This document shows positions 17,465 through 24,691 of a DNA stretch of 64,000 nt, one piece after another. The first letter of the stretch is position 1, and every line of letters begins with the position of its first letter. Under the pieces are notes generated by a model. The model did not search any database. It had not been told where the DNA came from and was given only the letters and a program-made list of their open reading frames with translations. Made by a program: the position numbers and the translations under genes. Origin of the DNA: Taklimakanibacter deserti (GTDB taxonomy: Bacteria > Pseudomonadota > Alphaproteobacteria > Rhizobiales > Aestuariivirgaceae); assembly GCA_003574785.1 (NCBI GenBank), contig QORU01000019.1, forward strand, positions 82,716 to 146,715. The letters run 5' to 3'.

Positions 17465-18165
17465 CCAGCACCTCCGGCGGACGCGATTGGATGGCCCATC
17501 CGCCCTTGCTCTACCCGGCCTATCGCTCGACGGTCCTGCGGGCGCCGGCGAAGCCGCTCGTTCCCTTGAAACAGGCTCTGAGCAAGCGAAGCCTTGCCGT
17601 TTATGGCCATGGCGGCATTGGTCCCGACGATCATGACCTGACGCGCAATGCCAGGCGCAGCGGCGAGCCTTTGGGCGAACGCATCATCGTCTCGGGCCGC
17701 GTTCTCGATGAGCGCGGCCGTCCGATCCCGCAAGTGCTGATCGAGCTCTGGCAGGCCAATGCCGCCGGCCGCTATATCCACAAGACCGACCAGCATCAGG
17801 CTCCTCTCGACCCCAATTTCTTCGGCGGCGGGCGCTGTGTCACGGATACGGAAGGGCGCTACCGCTTCCTGACCGTCAGGCCCGGCGCCTATCCCTGGGG
17901 CAATCACGCCAATGCCTGGCGGCCGAGCCACATCCATTTCTCCTTGCTCGGTTCCTCCATCGTCTCGCGCCTCGTCACCCAGATGTATTTTCCGGGCGAT
18001 CCGCTCGTTGCCCATGACCCGATCTTCCAGGGGACGCCGGAGAAAGCGCGCGAGCGCCTGATCTCGCGTTTCTCTCTCGCCGTGACCGAAGAGGGCTTCG
18101 CGCTCGGCTATGATTTCGACATCGTGCTGCGCGGCTCCGCCGAAACCCCGTTCGAGGGCCGCTGA
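17461..18165 (+). CDS. pcaH: Protocatechuate 3,4-dioxygenase beta subunit
   Basis: A 234-residue intradiol dioxygenase subunit carrying the catalytic non-haem Fe(III). All four ligands can be placed: Tyr105 (AAGRYIH), Tyr144 (GAYPW), His157 and His159 (WRPSHIHF). The spacings of 39 and 13/15 residues match the Pseudomonas enzyme. It opens the protocatechuate ring between the hydroxyls to give 3-carboxy-cis,cis-muconate. It overlaps pcaC by ATGA and is followed by pcaG one base later. Confidence 0.96.
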   Translation: MTSTSGGRDWMAHPPLLYPAYRSTVLRAPAKPLVPLKQALSKRSLAVYGHGGIGPDDHDLTRNARRSGEPLGERIIVSGRVLDERGRPIPQVLIELWQANAAGRYIHKTDQHQAPLDPNFFGGGRCVTDTEGRYRFLTVRPGAYPWGNHANAWRPSHIHFSLLGSSIVSRLVTQMYFPGDPLVAHDPIFQGTPEKARERLISRFSLAVTEEGFALGYDFDIVLRGSAETPFEGR

Positions 18166-18166
18166 C

Positions 18167-18664
18167 ATGAAGCGCTATCAGACACCATCGCAGACCGTCG
18201 GGCCATTCTTCGCCTATGTCCTGACGCCCGAGCAATATCGCTATCCCTTCAAGCAGCTCCTCCCTGGCCGCATCGACGGCAAAGGAAAGAGGATCACCAT
18301 CACGGGGCAGGTGTTCGATGGAAAGGGAGTAGCGATCACCGACGCCCTGGTGGAGCTGTGGCAAGAGGAAGGGATTGCGCGGCAGGGCACGGGCACGACG
18401 CCCGATGCCTCCTTCCGCTTCGAGACGGTGAAGCCGTCCAGGCCCTATATCGACGTCATCGTCTTCATGCGTGGCCTTCTCTCGCATCTCTATACGCGGC
18501 TTTATTTCGACGATGAGGCCAAAGTGAACCAGGACGATGAGGTCCTGGCTTCCATCGCCGAGGAGCGGCGCGACACGCTCTTGGCCCGACATCAGGGCGG
18601 CGGCCATTATCGCTTCGACATCCGCATGCAGGGAGCGCACGAAACCGTGTTTTTCGACCTGTGA
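18167..18664 (+). CDS. pcaG: Protocatechuate 3,4-dioxygenase alpha subunit
   Basis: A 165-residue alpha subunit beginning YQTPSQTVGPFFAY, the conserved N-terminal motif of PcaG. It lacks the two-His iron pair, as expected for the structural subunit that lines the substrate pocket. At 165 residues it is shorter than the usual ~200, with a compact centre. The ATG at 18167 follows the pcaH stop by one base. The end overlaps the pcaB GTG start by four bases (GTGA). Confidence 0.93.
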   Translation: MKRYQTPSQTVGPFFAYVLTPEQYRYPFKQLLPGRIDGKGKRITITGQVFDGKGVAITDALVELWQEEGIARQGTGTTPDASFRFETVKPSRPYIDVIVFMRGLLSHLYTRLYFDDEAKVNQDDEVLASIAEERRDTLLARHQGGGHYRFDIRMQGAHETVFFDL

Positions 18665-19689
18665 CCCAGGCGCTGCATGAGGCGCTGTGGCGGGATGAGG
18701 AGATTTCCCGGTTGTTTTCGGCCGAGGCCGAGCTCGCCGCCATGCTCGACTATGAGGTAGCGCTCGCCAAGGCCCAGGCCGAGAGCGGGCTAATCACGCC
18801 CGACGCCGCATCGGCCATTTGCCGGCTGCGCGCCAGCTTCATCGTGGATCGGGACAAGCTCCTCTCCGGCATAAAGCGCGACGGCATGGCGGTCCCCGAG
18901 CTCGTCCGCCAGTTGCGTGACGCCCTGCCCGAGAGCCACCGCGATGCGCTGCATCTGCGTTCCACCAGCCAGGATGTCATCGACACCGCGCTGACGCTCA
19001 GGCTCAAGCCTGTCCTCGCGCTCTACGAGAAACGCCTCAACAATATTCTCGCGGCGATCGATCGCCTGGACGGCGAATATGGCGCGCTCACCCAGATGGG
19101 CCGAACGCGGATGCAGCGGGCATTGCCGGTTCGTGTTTCGGACCGGCTCGCGACCTGGCGGACACCTCTCAAGCGCCATCTCGACCGGCTCGCAGTCCTC
19201 GCGCCGCATCTGCTCGTGCTGCAGACGGGGGGCCCCGTCGGCATCGACCGTGGCCCCTGGGTCGCGGCCCTGGGGCGCGAGCTGGACCTCGGTGTTGCGC
19301 CGGAAGGCTGGCAGACCGCGCGCGACAATCTGGCGGAATTCGCCTCCTGGCTGTCGCTGGTCTCGGGCACGCTGGGGAAGATCGGCCAGGACATTGCGCT
19401 CATGGCGCAGAATGAGATCGGCGAAGTCAAAATAGAAGGAGCCGGGACATCATCGGCCATGCATCACAAGCAGAATCCGGTTCAGGCGGAATTGCTGGTG
19501 GCCATGGCGCGCTTCAACGCGACACAAGTTTCGGGCATCCATCACGCTCTCATCCATGAGCAGGAGCGCTCGGGTGCGGCCTGGGCGCTCGAATGGATGA
19601 TCCTTCCCGGCATGATCGAGACAACGGCGGCCGCTCTCGCCATGACAACCGATCTGCTTGGAAGAATACGCTTTCAGGCGGGAAAGTGA
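18661..19689 (+). CDS. pcaB: 3-carboxy-cis,cis-muconate cycloisomerase
   Basis: A 342-residue member of the fumarase/aspartase superfamily. The family signature is GTSSAMHHKQNPVQAEL (SSxMxxKxNP). Other support comes from an RSTSQDVIDTA-type catalytic region near residue 100 and a TQMGRTRMQRALPV segment. It cyclises 3-carboxymuconate to 4-carboxymuconolactone. Translation begins at GTG 18661, which overlaps the pcaG stop. It is shorter than the ~350-450 residues of many PcaB proteins but contains the full catalytic core. Confidence 0.92.
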   Translation: MTQALHEALWRDEEISRLFSAEAELAAMLDYEVALAKAQAESGLITPDAASAICRLRASFIVDRDKLLSGIKRDGMAVPELVRQLRDALPESHRDALHLRSTSQDVIDTALTLRLKPVLALYEKRLNNILAAIDRLDGEYGALTQMGRTRMQRALPVRVSDRLATWRTPLKRHLDRLAVLAPHLLVLQTGGPVGIDRGPWVAALGRELDLGVAPEGWQTARDNLAEFASWLSLVSGTLGKIGQDIALMAQNEIGEVKIEGAGTSSAMHHKQNPVQAELLVAMARFNATQVSGIHHALIHEQERSGAAWALEWMILPGMIETTAAALAMTTDLLGRIRFQAGK

Positions 19690-19718
19690 ACCACTGTCGA
19701 ATTGAGCCGGAGAGGATC

Positions 19719-20480
19719 ATGATCAGTTTTGCGGGCAAATCCGTCCTGGTGACGGGGGCGAGCTCCGGCATAGGCGAAGCGATTGCTCGCCGCTTTGCCG
19801 GCCTTGGCGCGAACCTGCTCTTGACTGCGCGTCGCAATCTGTCGCCCGCCGATATTGCCGCGCGCTATCCCGCGGCGGGAGGTGCGGTGCACTATCTCTC
19901 CGCCGATGTCACCCATAAGGAAGCGGCCGACCGCCTCGTTGCGCATGCGGTCGAGCTGTTCGGGGGCCTCGACGTCCTCGTCAACAATGCCGGCATCCTG
20001 TTTCGCGGCACGGCGATGGAATGCACCGATGCGGAATGGACCGCGACATTGGAGACGAATGTGACGTCGGTCTTCCGCCTGTCGCGCGCGGCATTGCGCG
20101 TCATGACGGCGAAGAAATCGGGCGCCATCGTCAATATTGCGTCGGACTGGGGCCTGGTCGGCGCGCGCGGCGCCGCGGCCTATGGCGCGAGCAAGGGCGC
20201 GGTGGTCCAGCTCACCCGCTCGATGGCGCTCGATCACGCTGCTGAGGGGATCAGGATCAATGCCGTCTGTCCGGGTGACACGGATACGCGGATGCTGGAT
20301 GGAGCCATGTCCGGATTGCCGCGCGCAGAACTGCTCCGGACGCTTGGCGAAGCGATCCCTCTCGGCCGCGTCGGCCGGCCGGCCGAAGTCGCCGATGCCG
20401 TCTGCTTCCTTGCCTCCGATCAATCGTCCTTCATCACGGGTGTGATGCTCGCGGTCGATGGCGGCAACAGCGCCGGCTGA
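19719..20480 (+). CDS. SDR-family oxidoreductase
   Basis: A 253-residue classical SDR. It has TGASSGIG, NNAG, a catalytic Ser in NIASDWG, YGASK and the C-terminal FITGVMLAVDGG. A GGAGAGGA ribosome site precedes the ATG at 19719, 29 bases after pcaB. It is therefore probably the last gene of the pca transcript, although it has no known role in the beta-ketoadipate pathway. It may dehydrogenate a diol or alcohol precursor feeding into protocatechuate; this is inference. Confidence 0.85.
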   Translation: MISFAGKSVLVTGASSGIGEAIARRFAGLGANLLLTARRNLSPADIAARYPAAGGAVHYLSADVTHKEAADRLVAHAVELFGGLDVLVNNAGILFRGTAMECTDAEWTATLETNVTSVFRLSRAALRVMTAKKSGAIVNIASDWGLVGARGAAAYGASKGAVVQLTRSMALDHAAEGIRINAVCPGDTDTRMLDGAMSGLPRAELLRTLGEAIPLGRVGRPAEVADAVCFLASDQSSFITGVMLAVDGGNSAG

Positions 20481-20491
20481 ACTGGCCTTAC

Positions 20492-20779
20492 TTAGTTGTC
20501 GTTCGCCGCGTTGCGATCGACGAATTTGTGGAAGCGGCTAAGCTTCCCATCAGACGTTTTGTCCTGATGAAGGAACGCAAGTTCTTCACCGTCGAATTTG
20601 CGGAAGAACTCATCCCAGGCGACGCCTTTCAGGCTTTCGTCCTTGGGATCGAAATCCAGCCGCAATATGCCCGCCTTGCTATCACTGGACGTGGCCTTCA
20701 CGGTTGCGGGATGTCCGCCACGCTGCTCGGCCCAGCGGCGAATCTCGGCATGATCGGTCGTGACCTTGGCTTGGCTCAT
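20492..20779 (-). CDS. Conserved small hypothetical protein
   Basis: A 95-residue acidic/basic soluble protein. It starts with a segment on DHAEIRRWAEQRGGHPATV and contains GILRLDFDPKDESL and WDEFFRKFDGEELAFLHQD. I recognise the pattern as a widely conserved uncharacterised family found in soil bacteria, sometimes mislabelled as a glucan branching enzyme; no function is established. The ATG is preceded by CGGAGGT. A GGAAC-N16-GGTT element upstream resembles an EcfG general-stress promoter. Confidence 0.7.
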   Translation of the reverse strand: MSQAKVTTDHAEIRRWAEQRGGHPATVKATSSDSKAGILRLDFDPKDESLKGVAWDEFFRKFDGEELAFLHQDKTSDGKLSRFHKFVDRNAANDN

Positions 20780-20808
20780 GATTTACCTCCGATTTTGCTC
20801 GTGACGAC

Positions 20809-20833
20809 AACCGGCAGTCTGCCGGAACGTTCC
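20809..20833 (-). promoter_or_regulatory. Possible EcfG-type (general stress) promoter
   Basis: On the minus strand GGAAC (20833-20829), a 16-base spacer and GGTT (20812-20809) approximate the alphaproteobacterial sigma-EcfG consensus GGAAC-N16/17-CGTT, with one mismatch in the -10. It lies about 30 bases before the ATG of the 95-residue gene. Confidence 0.3.
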
Positions 20834-20843
20834 TACGTTCATG

Positions 20844-21308
20844 TTATTGCGGGTCATCCGGCATGCGGCGGGAGAAGCGGTTCTCCAGCCAGGCGACGCC
20901 GACAAGCAGGATGAGAACGAAAGCGAGGCCGACGGCGACGATATGCCAAGCGGCAAGCGCGCAGGCGATGCCCAGCGCGGCGGTGACCCAGACGGTTGCC
21001 GCGGTCGTCAAGCCTTCCACGTGATGTGCATGCGGATCGCGCAAGATCACGCCGGCGCCGATGAAGCTGATGCCGGCCATGATCCCCTGGATGATGCCCT
21101 GAACCACGCGGCTCAGCGCGTCGGGATGGGCGGCCAAATCGCGGAATTCGATCCCAGCCAGGGATACGACGGCCGCGCCGAGCGCGACCAACCCGAGCGT
21201 GCGCATGCCCATCGGCTTGTTCATCAGATCGCGATTGATGCCGACGATCATGCCCACCGCGGCTGCGCTACCCAGCCGCAGAATCGTCTCGACGAGTTGT
21301 GTATCCAC
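20844..21308 (-). CDS. MgtC/SapB-family membrane protein
   Basis: A 154-residue inner-membrane protein with the MgtC signature. It has RLGSAAAVGMIVGINRDLMNKPMGMRT near the N-terminus, then FIGAGVILRD and LTTAATVWVTAALGIACA. Four hydrophobic segments are visible. MgtC proteins support growth at low magnesium and modulate the F-ATPase or acid/phosphate stress. Translation starts at GTG 21308 behind a GAGG ribosome site. The extended C-terminal domain of virulence-type MgtC is absent, so this is the short SapB-like form. Confidence 0.87.
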   Translation of the reverse strand: MDTQLVETILRLGSAAAVGMIVGINRDLMNKPMGMRTLGLVALGAAVVSLAGIEFRDLAAHPDALSRVVQGIIQGIMAGISFIGAGVILRDPHAHHVEGLTTAATVWVTAALGIACALAAWHIVAVGLAFVLILLVGVAWLENRFSRRMPDDPQ

Positions 21309-21376
21309 GGCGCCTCGCGCGTATCATCCGAGGAACCATGAACGTTTCGCCGCGGGATATTGTTCCCGCCGCGGCA

Positions 21377-21967
21377 TCAGGCAGCGATGCGCCGCGCCGC
21401 GTGGCGCCCTTCTCCGATTTCCTGGACGATCTTGTCGATGAAGGCGGGAATATCCTTGGGCGATCGGCTGGTGATGATGCCGTCGTCGGTGACGACCTCC
21501 TGATCCGACCATTGGGCCCCGGCATTCTCGATATCCTTGCGGATCGACCAGAAGCAGGTCATGCGGCGGCCCTTGGCGACACCGGCATCGGCCAGAAGCC
21601 ACGGCCCGTGGCAGATCGCGGCCACGATCTTTCCGTCCTTGGTGAAACGCTGGACGGCTTCGATGGCCTTGGGCTCGAGACGCAGCTTGTCCGGATTCAT
21701 GACGCCTCCGGGCACGATGAGAGCGTCATAGGATTGTGGATCGATATCATCGAGACTCCTGTCGACCGGCACGCTGTCGCCCCAGTCCGCCTTGGCGCTC
21801 TCGCCGCGCCATCCTCGGATCTCGCTGCGCTCGCGGGTCTTGTCCGGGGCGGCGATTTCGACCACGGCACCTTTCTCGCGCAGCTTCTGCAGCGGCACCA
21901 GGAGCTCCGATTGCTCGAATCCGTCGGTCGCGATGATGAGGATTCTGGCCTTCCGAATATCGGTCAT
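21377..21967 (-). CDS. Type 1 glutamine amidotransferase, PfpI/DJ-1 family
   Basis: A 196-residue DJ-1/PfpI-like protein. The nucleophile elbow AAICHGPWLL carries the catalytic Cys followed by His. It also has the N-terminal ATDGFEQSEL with the conserved Glu and PGGVMNPD. Family members act as protein/nucleotide deglycases, chaperones or proteases under stress. The ATG at 21967 has AAAGGAGAA upstream. It sits in a group of small stress-type genes. Confidence 0.88.
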   Translation of the reverse strand: MTDIRKARILIIATDGFEQSELLVPLQKLREKGAVVEIAAPDKTRERSEIRGWRGESAKADWGDSVPVDRSLDDIDPQSYDALIVPGGVMNPDKLRLEPKAIEAVQRFTKDGKIVAAICHGPWLLADAGVAKGRRMTCFWSIRKDIENAGAQWSDQEVVTDDGIITSRSPKDIPAFIDKIVQEIGEGRHAARRIAA

Positions 21968-22178
21968 GCGGCTTCTCCTTTCCAACAAGTCGGCTTGCCT
22001 TCCGGCAACGGCGTCCGGTCTCGATTGTTTCAAGGAAGCTGCCGCGAGATGGTGAATTTCACATGGGCGCCGAGATTTCCTTCAATGCGATTGGCAGCTT
22101 GCGACGGGCATCTCCGCTGCCTAGAATGACGTGAGGGACGGCATCTTTGGTCGGCTATGTCGGCGTCAGGAGAAAGAC

Positions 22179-22592
22179 ATGGGAATTTTCGATGGCATCA
22201 GAGATGCAATCTTCGGCAAGGCAAATGCAGCGCCTGCCCAGCCGACCACCCGTCCGTCGACGACGGCAACTCCGCAAGCACCGGCATCGACGACGGCTTC
22301 TGCTGAAGCCCCGGCCGCGCCAAGCCCGCAAGCGACCGTCGATGTGTCCGCCGTCTTGGAAAAGGCCGTTGCGGGCAAGAAGCAGAAGCTCAACTGGCGC
22401 AAGTCCATCGTCGACCTGATGAAGGCGCTTGATCTCGACAGCGGGCTCGAGGCCCGCAAGAGGCTCGCCAAGGAGCTCAACTATACGGGCGATACCAAGG
22501 ACAGCGCCAAGATGAATGTCTGGCTGCACAAGGCCTTGATGAAGAAGCTTGCCGAAAACGGCGGCAAGGTGCCCGCCGACCTGCTCGACTGA
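22179..22592 (+). CDS. DUF3597 domain protein
   Basis: A 137-residue protein. The N-terminus MGIFDGIRDAIFGKA is followed by a Pro/Ala/Thr-rich linker (about residues 18-55). A C-terminal helical domain (VDVSAVLEKAVAGKKQKLNWRKSIVDLMK, LAKELNYTGD, MNVWLHKALMKKLAENGGKVP) matches DUF3597, a LysM-associated small fold of unknown function. The ATG at 22179 follows AGGAGA. Confidence 0.85.
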   Translation: MGIFDGIRDAIFGKANAAPAQPTTRPSTTATPQAPASTTASAEAPAAPSPQATVDVSAVLEKAVAGKKQKLNWRKSIVDLMKALDLDSGLEARKRLAKELNYTGDTKDSAKMNVWLHKALMKKLAENGGKVPADLLD

Positions 22593-22623
22593 TCGGCAGG
22601 GTCAACGCCCGGTTTCCTAGTCG

Positions 22624-23796
22624 CTACCAATCCACCACAGTGCCGTCGCCGATCGTGGCGTGCTTGGTGTGAATGACTTCTTGCGCAAAGGGGTGCTTTG
22701 CCGCGACCTTTTCGTTGACCTCGACGCCGAGGCCGGGTGCCTGCGGAATCTGCCAAGCGCCGTCGACCATCCTGATCGGCGTATCGGCGACCTCGGAATA
22801 CCAGGGCACCGATCCCGTCATTTCTTCCTGGATCACGAAATTCGGCGTGGCGATGTCGAAATGCAAGGCGGCGACACCGGCGAGCGGCCCGAGCGGATTG
22901 TGGGGCGCGATGCCGATGCCGGCGGTTTCGGCTGCGGCGGCGATCTTGCGGGATTCGGCGAGCCCGCCGGTATGGGCGATATCGGGCTGCGCGATATGAA
23001 TGGCGTTGAGCCGGAACAGGGGCTCGAATTCGCTGCGCCCGATAAGACGCTCTCCGGTTGCGATGGCGACGGGCGAGGCGGCGGTGACGGCTTTCATCAA
23101 CTCCGGATTGCCGGGCGGCACGGGCTCTTCGACGAAGAGCGGCCGCCCCGGGGCAAGGGCGCGAATGTAATCGAGGGCCGCCGCCGCCGAGGCCGGACGG
23201 CCATGGAAGTCGATCATGATCTCGACGTCATCACCGACGGCCTTGCGCAGGGTCTCCATGAGCCTGGCGACGTGGTCGACGGCGCGCAACGGCGCGGTGT
23301 AGTGCGTATAGGGGATGAAGACGACCTTGAGCGCGCGGTAACCCTTCTCGACGACCTCCATCGCGCGATCGACAAGCTCGTTCGGCTGCATGGTTTCATA
23401 GACGGCGCGCATGTCGCCGAGGCCGAGATGGGTATAGACGGGTACCCGCTCGCGCGTCTTGCCGCCGAGCAGCCGCCATACCGGCACCCCCAGATCCTTG
23501 CCGAGAATGTCCCACAGCGCGACCTCGATGCCGGAGATCGCGGAGGCCCCGATGACGCCCATGCGCCAGAAGCCTTGCTTGTTCATCATGCGATAGGCTT
23601 GTTCGATGTCACGCGGGTCGTGTCCGATGAGGAGCGGGGCCAGATCCTCGACCGCGCCGACGACGGCGCGCGTCTTCCATTCGAGCGTCGCCTCGCCCCA
23701 GCCATGGAGACCGGCCTGGTCCGTCTCCACTTTCACGAAGACCCAGTTCCTCATCTCGGCATTCACGACGATGGTCTTGATGGATGTGATTTTCAT
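22624..23796 (-). CDS. Sugar-acid dehydratase, enolase superfamily (galactonate dehydratase-like)
   Basis: A 390-residue member of the mandelate racemase/muconate-lactonising enzyme family, closest in appearance to D-galactonate dehydratase (DgoD). Matching segments are HGWGEATLEWKTR, IDFHGR, RPLFVEEPVPP, ATGERLIGR, QPDIAHTGGL and GIAPHNPLGPLA. The magnesium ligands (Asp, Glu, Glu) and the general-base His fit these motifs. It would dehydrate an aldonate to a 2-keto-3-deoxy acid. The ATG at 23796 is preferred over a TTG four codons upstream. The gene ends the sugar operon, after an SMP-30 lactonase, so lactone opening then dehydration is a coherent pair. Confidence 0.85.
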   Translation of the reverse strand: MKITSIKTIVVNAEMRNWVFVKVETDQAGLHGWGEATLEWKTRAVVGAVEDLAPLLIGHDPRDIEQAYRMMNKQGFWRMGVIGASAISGIEVALWDILGKDLGVPVWRLLGGKTRERVPVYTHLGLGDMRAVYETMQPNELVDRAMEVVEKGYRALKVVFIPYTHYTAPLRAVDHVARLMETLRKAVGDDVEIMIDFHGRPASAAAALDYIRALAPGRPLFVEEPVPPGNPELMKAVTAASPVAIATGERLIGRSEFEPLFRLNAIHIAQPDIAHTGGLAESRKIAAAAETAGIGIAPHNPLGPLAGVAALHFDIATPNFVIQEEMTGSVPWYSEVADTPIRMVDGAWQIPQAPGLGVEVNEKVAAKHPFAQEVIHTKHATIGDGTVVDW

Positions 23797-23821
23797 GAGC
23801 TTGATCAATCTCGAATTTGAG

Positions 23822-24691
23822 TTATCCGGCGAAGCGTGGTTCCGGCACGCCGCGGACGCCGGCGTCGATGGCGAACACGCCGCCGGCGCCGGGCTGATCC
23901 TTCAGCATGTCGGGGGTGAGGTCCCATATGGCCGAGGTGACATAGAGCGTGCCGAGATCAGGCCCCCCGAACATGCAACTCGTCGGTTTCTGGATCGGCA
24001 GTTCGACGACCCGATCGATCCTGCCATCGGGAGCGTAGCGAACGACCTTCCAGCCGTCCCAATGGGTGTTCCAGATGAAGCCTTCCGCATCGATCGTGCC
24101 GCCGTCAGGCCCGACATTCTCCGCGGCGGTGTCGGCGAAAATCTCGCGGTCGCCGAGCGCGCCTTTTTCATGATCATAGGCAAATCGGTAGATGCGCTTG
24201 TCGAGCGTATCTGCGAAATAGAAGCGGTCATTGGCGAGCGACCATACGAAGCAGTTGGATATTCCGACATTGTCGATCATCCGATGCACCGAGAGATCGG
24301 GATCGATGCGGAACAACGCAGCCGTGTGATCGCTGAGACTGTCGTCCATGGTGCCGGCCCAGAAGCGGCCTTTCCTGTCGCACTTGCCTTCATTGAAGCG
24401 GTTGCGGGGATTGGGATCGGGCCTGGCGATCCATTCGATGGCGCCGTCCTTCAGGTCATAGAAGGCGATGCCCGACGCAAAGGCGACGATCAGCCCGCCT
24501 TGCTCGCGCAGCGCAAAGCTGCCGATCCGTTCCGGCATCTGCCAGCGATCGATCGTTCCGCTGCCGGGCCGGTAACGCTGCAGAAGCTTGCCCTCGATGT
24601 CCACCCAGTAGAGCGCCTGTTCCTCGACATCCCACAAGGGCACTTCGCCGAGCTTGTTGCGACAGTCGACGACAAGATCGACGCGGCTCAT
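23822..24691 (-). CDS. SMP-30/gluconolactonase family lactonase
   Basis: A 289-residue six-bladed beta-propeller. SMP-30 motifs are LGEVPLWDVEEQALYWVDI (metal Glu), NRFNEGKCDRKGRFWAGTM, NCFVWSLANDRFYFADT and GPDGGTIDAEGFIWNTHWDG (metal Asp). It hydrolyses aldonolactones to aldonates in the cytoplasm. Its start overlaps the end of the fused ABC gene by four bases (ATGA), and the dehydratase follows after 25 bases. The specific sugar is not defined by the sequence. Confidence 0.88.
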   Translation of the reverse strand: MSRVDLVVDCRNKLGEVPLWDVEEQALYWVDIEGKLLQRYRPGSGTIDRWQMPERIGSFALREQGGLIVAFASGIAFYDLKDGAIEWIARPDPNPRNRFNEGKCDRKGRFWAGTMDDSLSDHTAALFRIDPDLSVHRMIDNVGISNCFVWSLANDRFYFADTLDKRIYRFAYDHEKGALGDREIFADTAAENVGPDGGTIDAEGFIWNTHWDGWKVVRYAPDGRIDRVVELPIQKPTSCMFGGPDLGTLYVTSAIWDLTPDMLKDQPGAGGVFAIDAGVRGVPEPRFAG

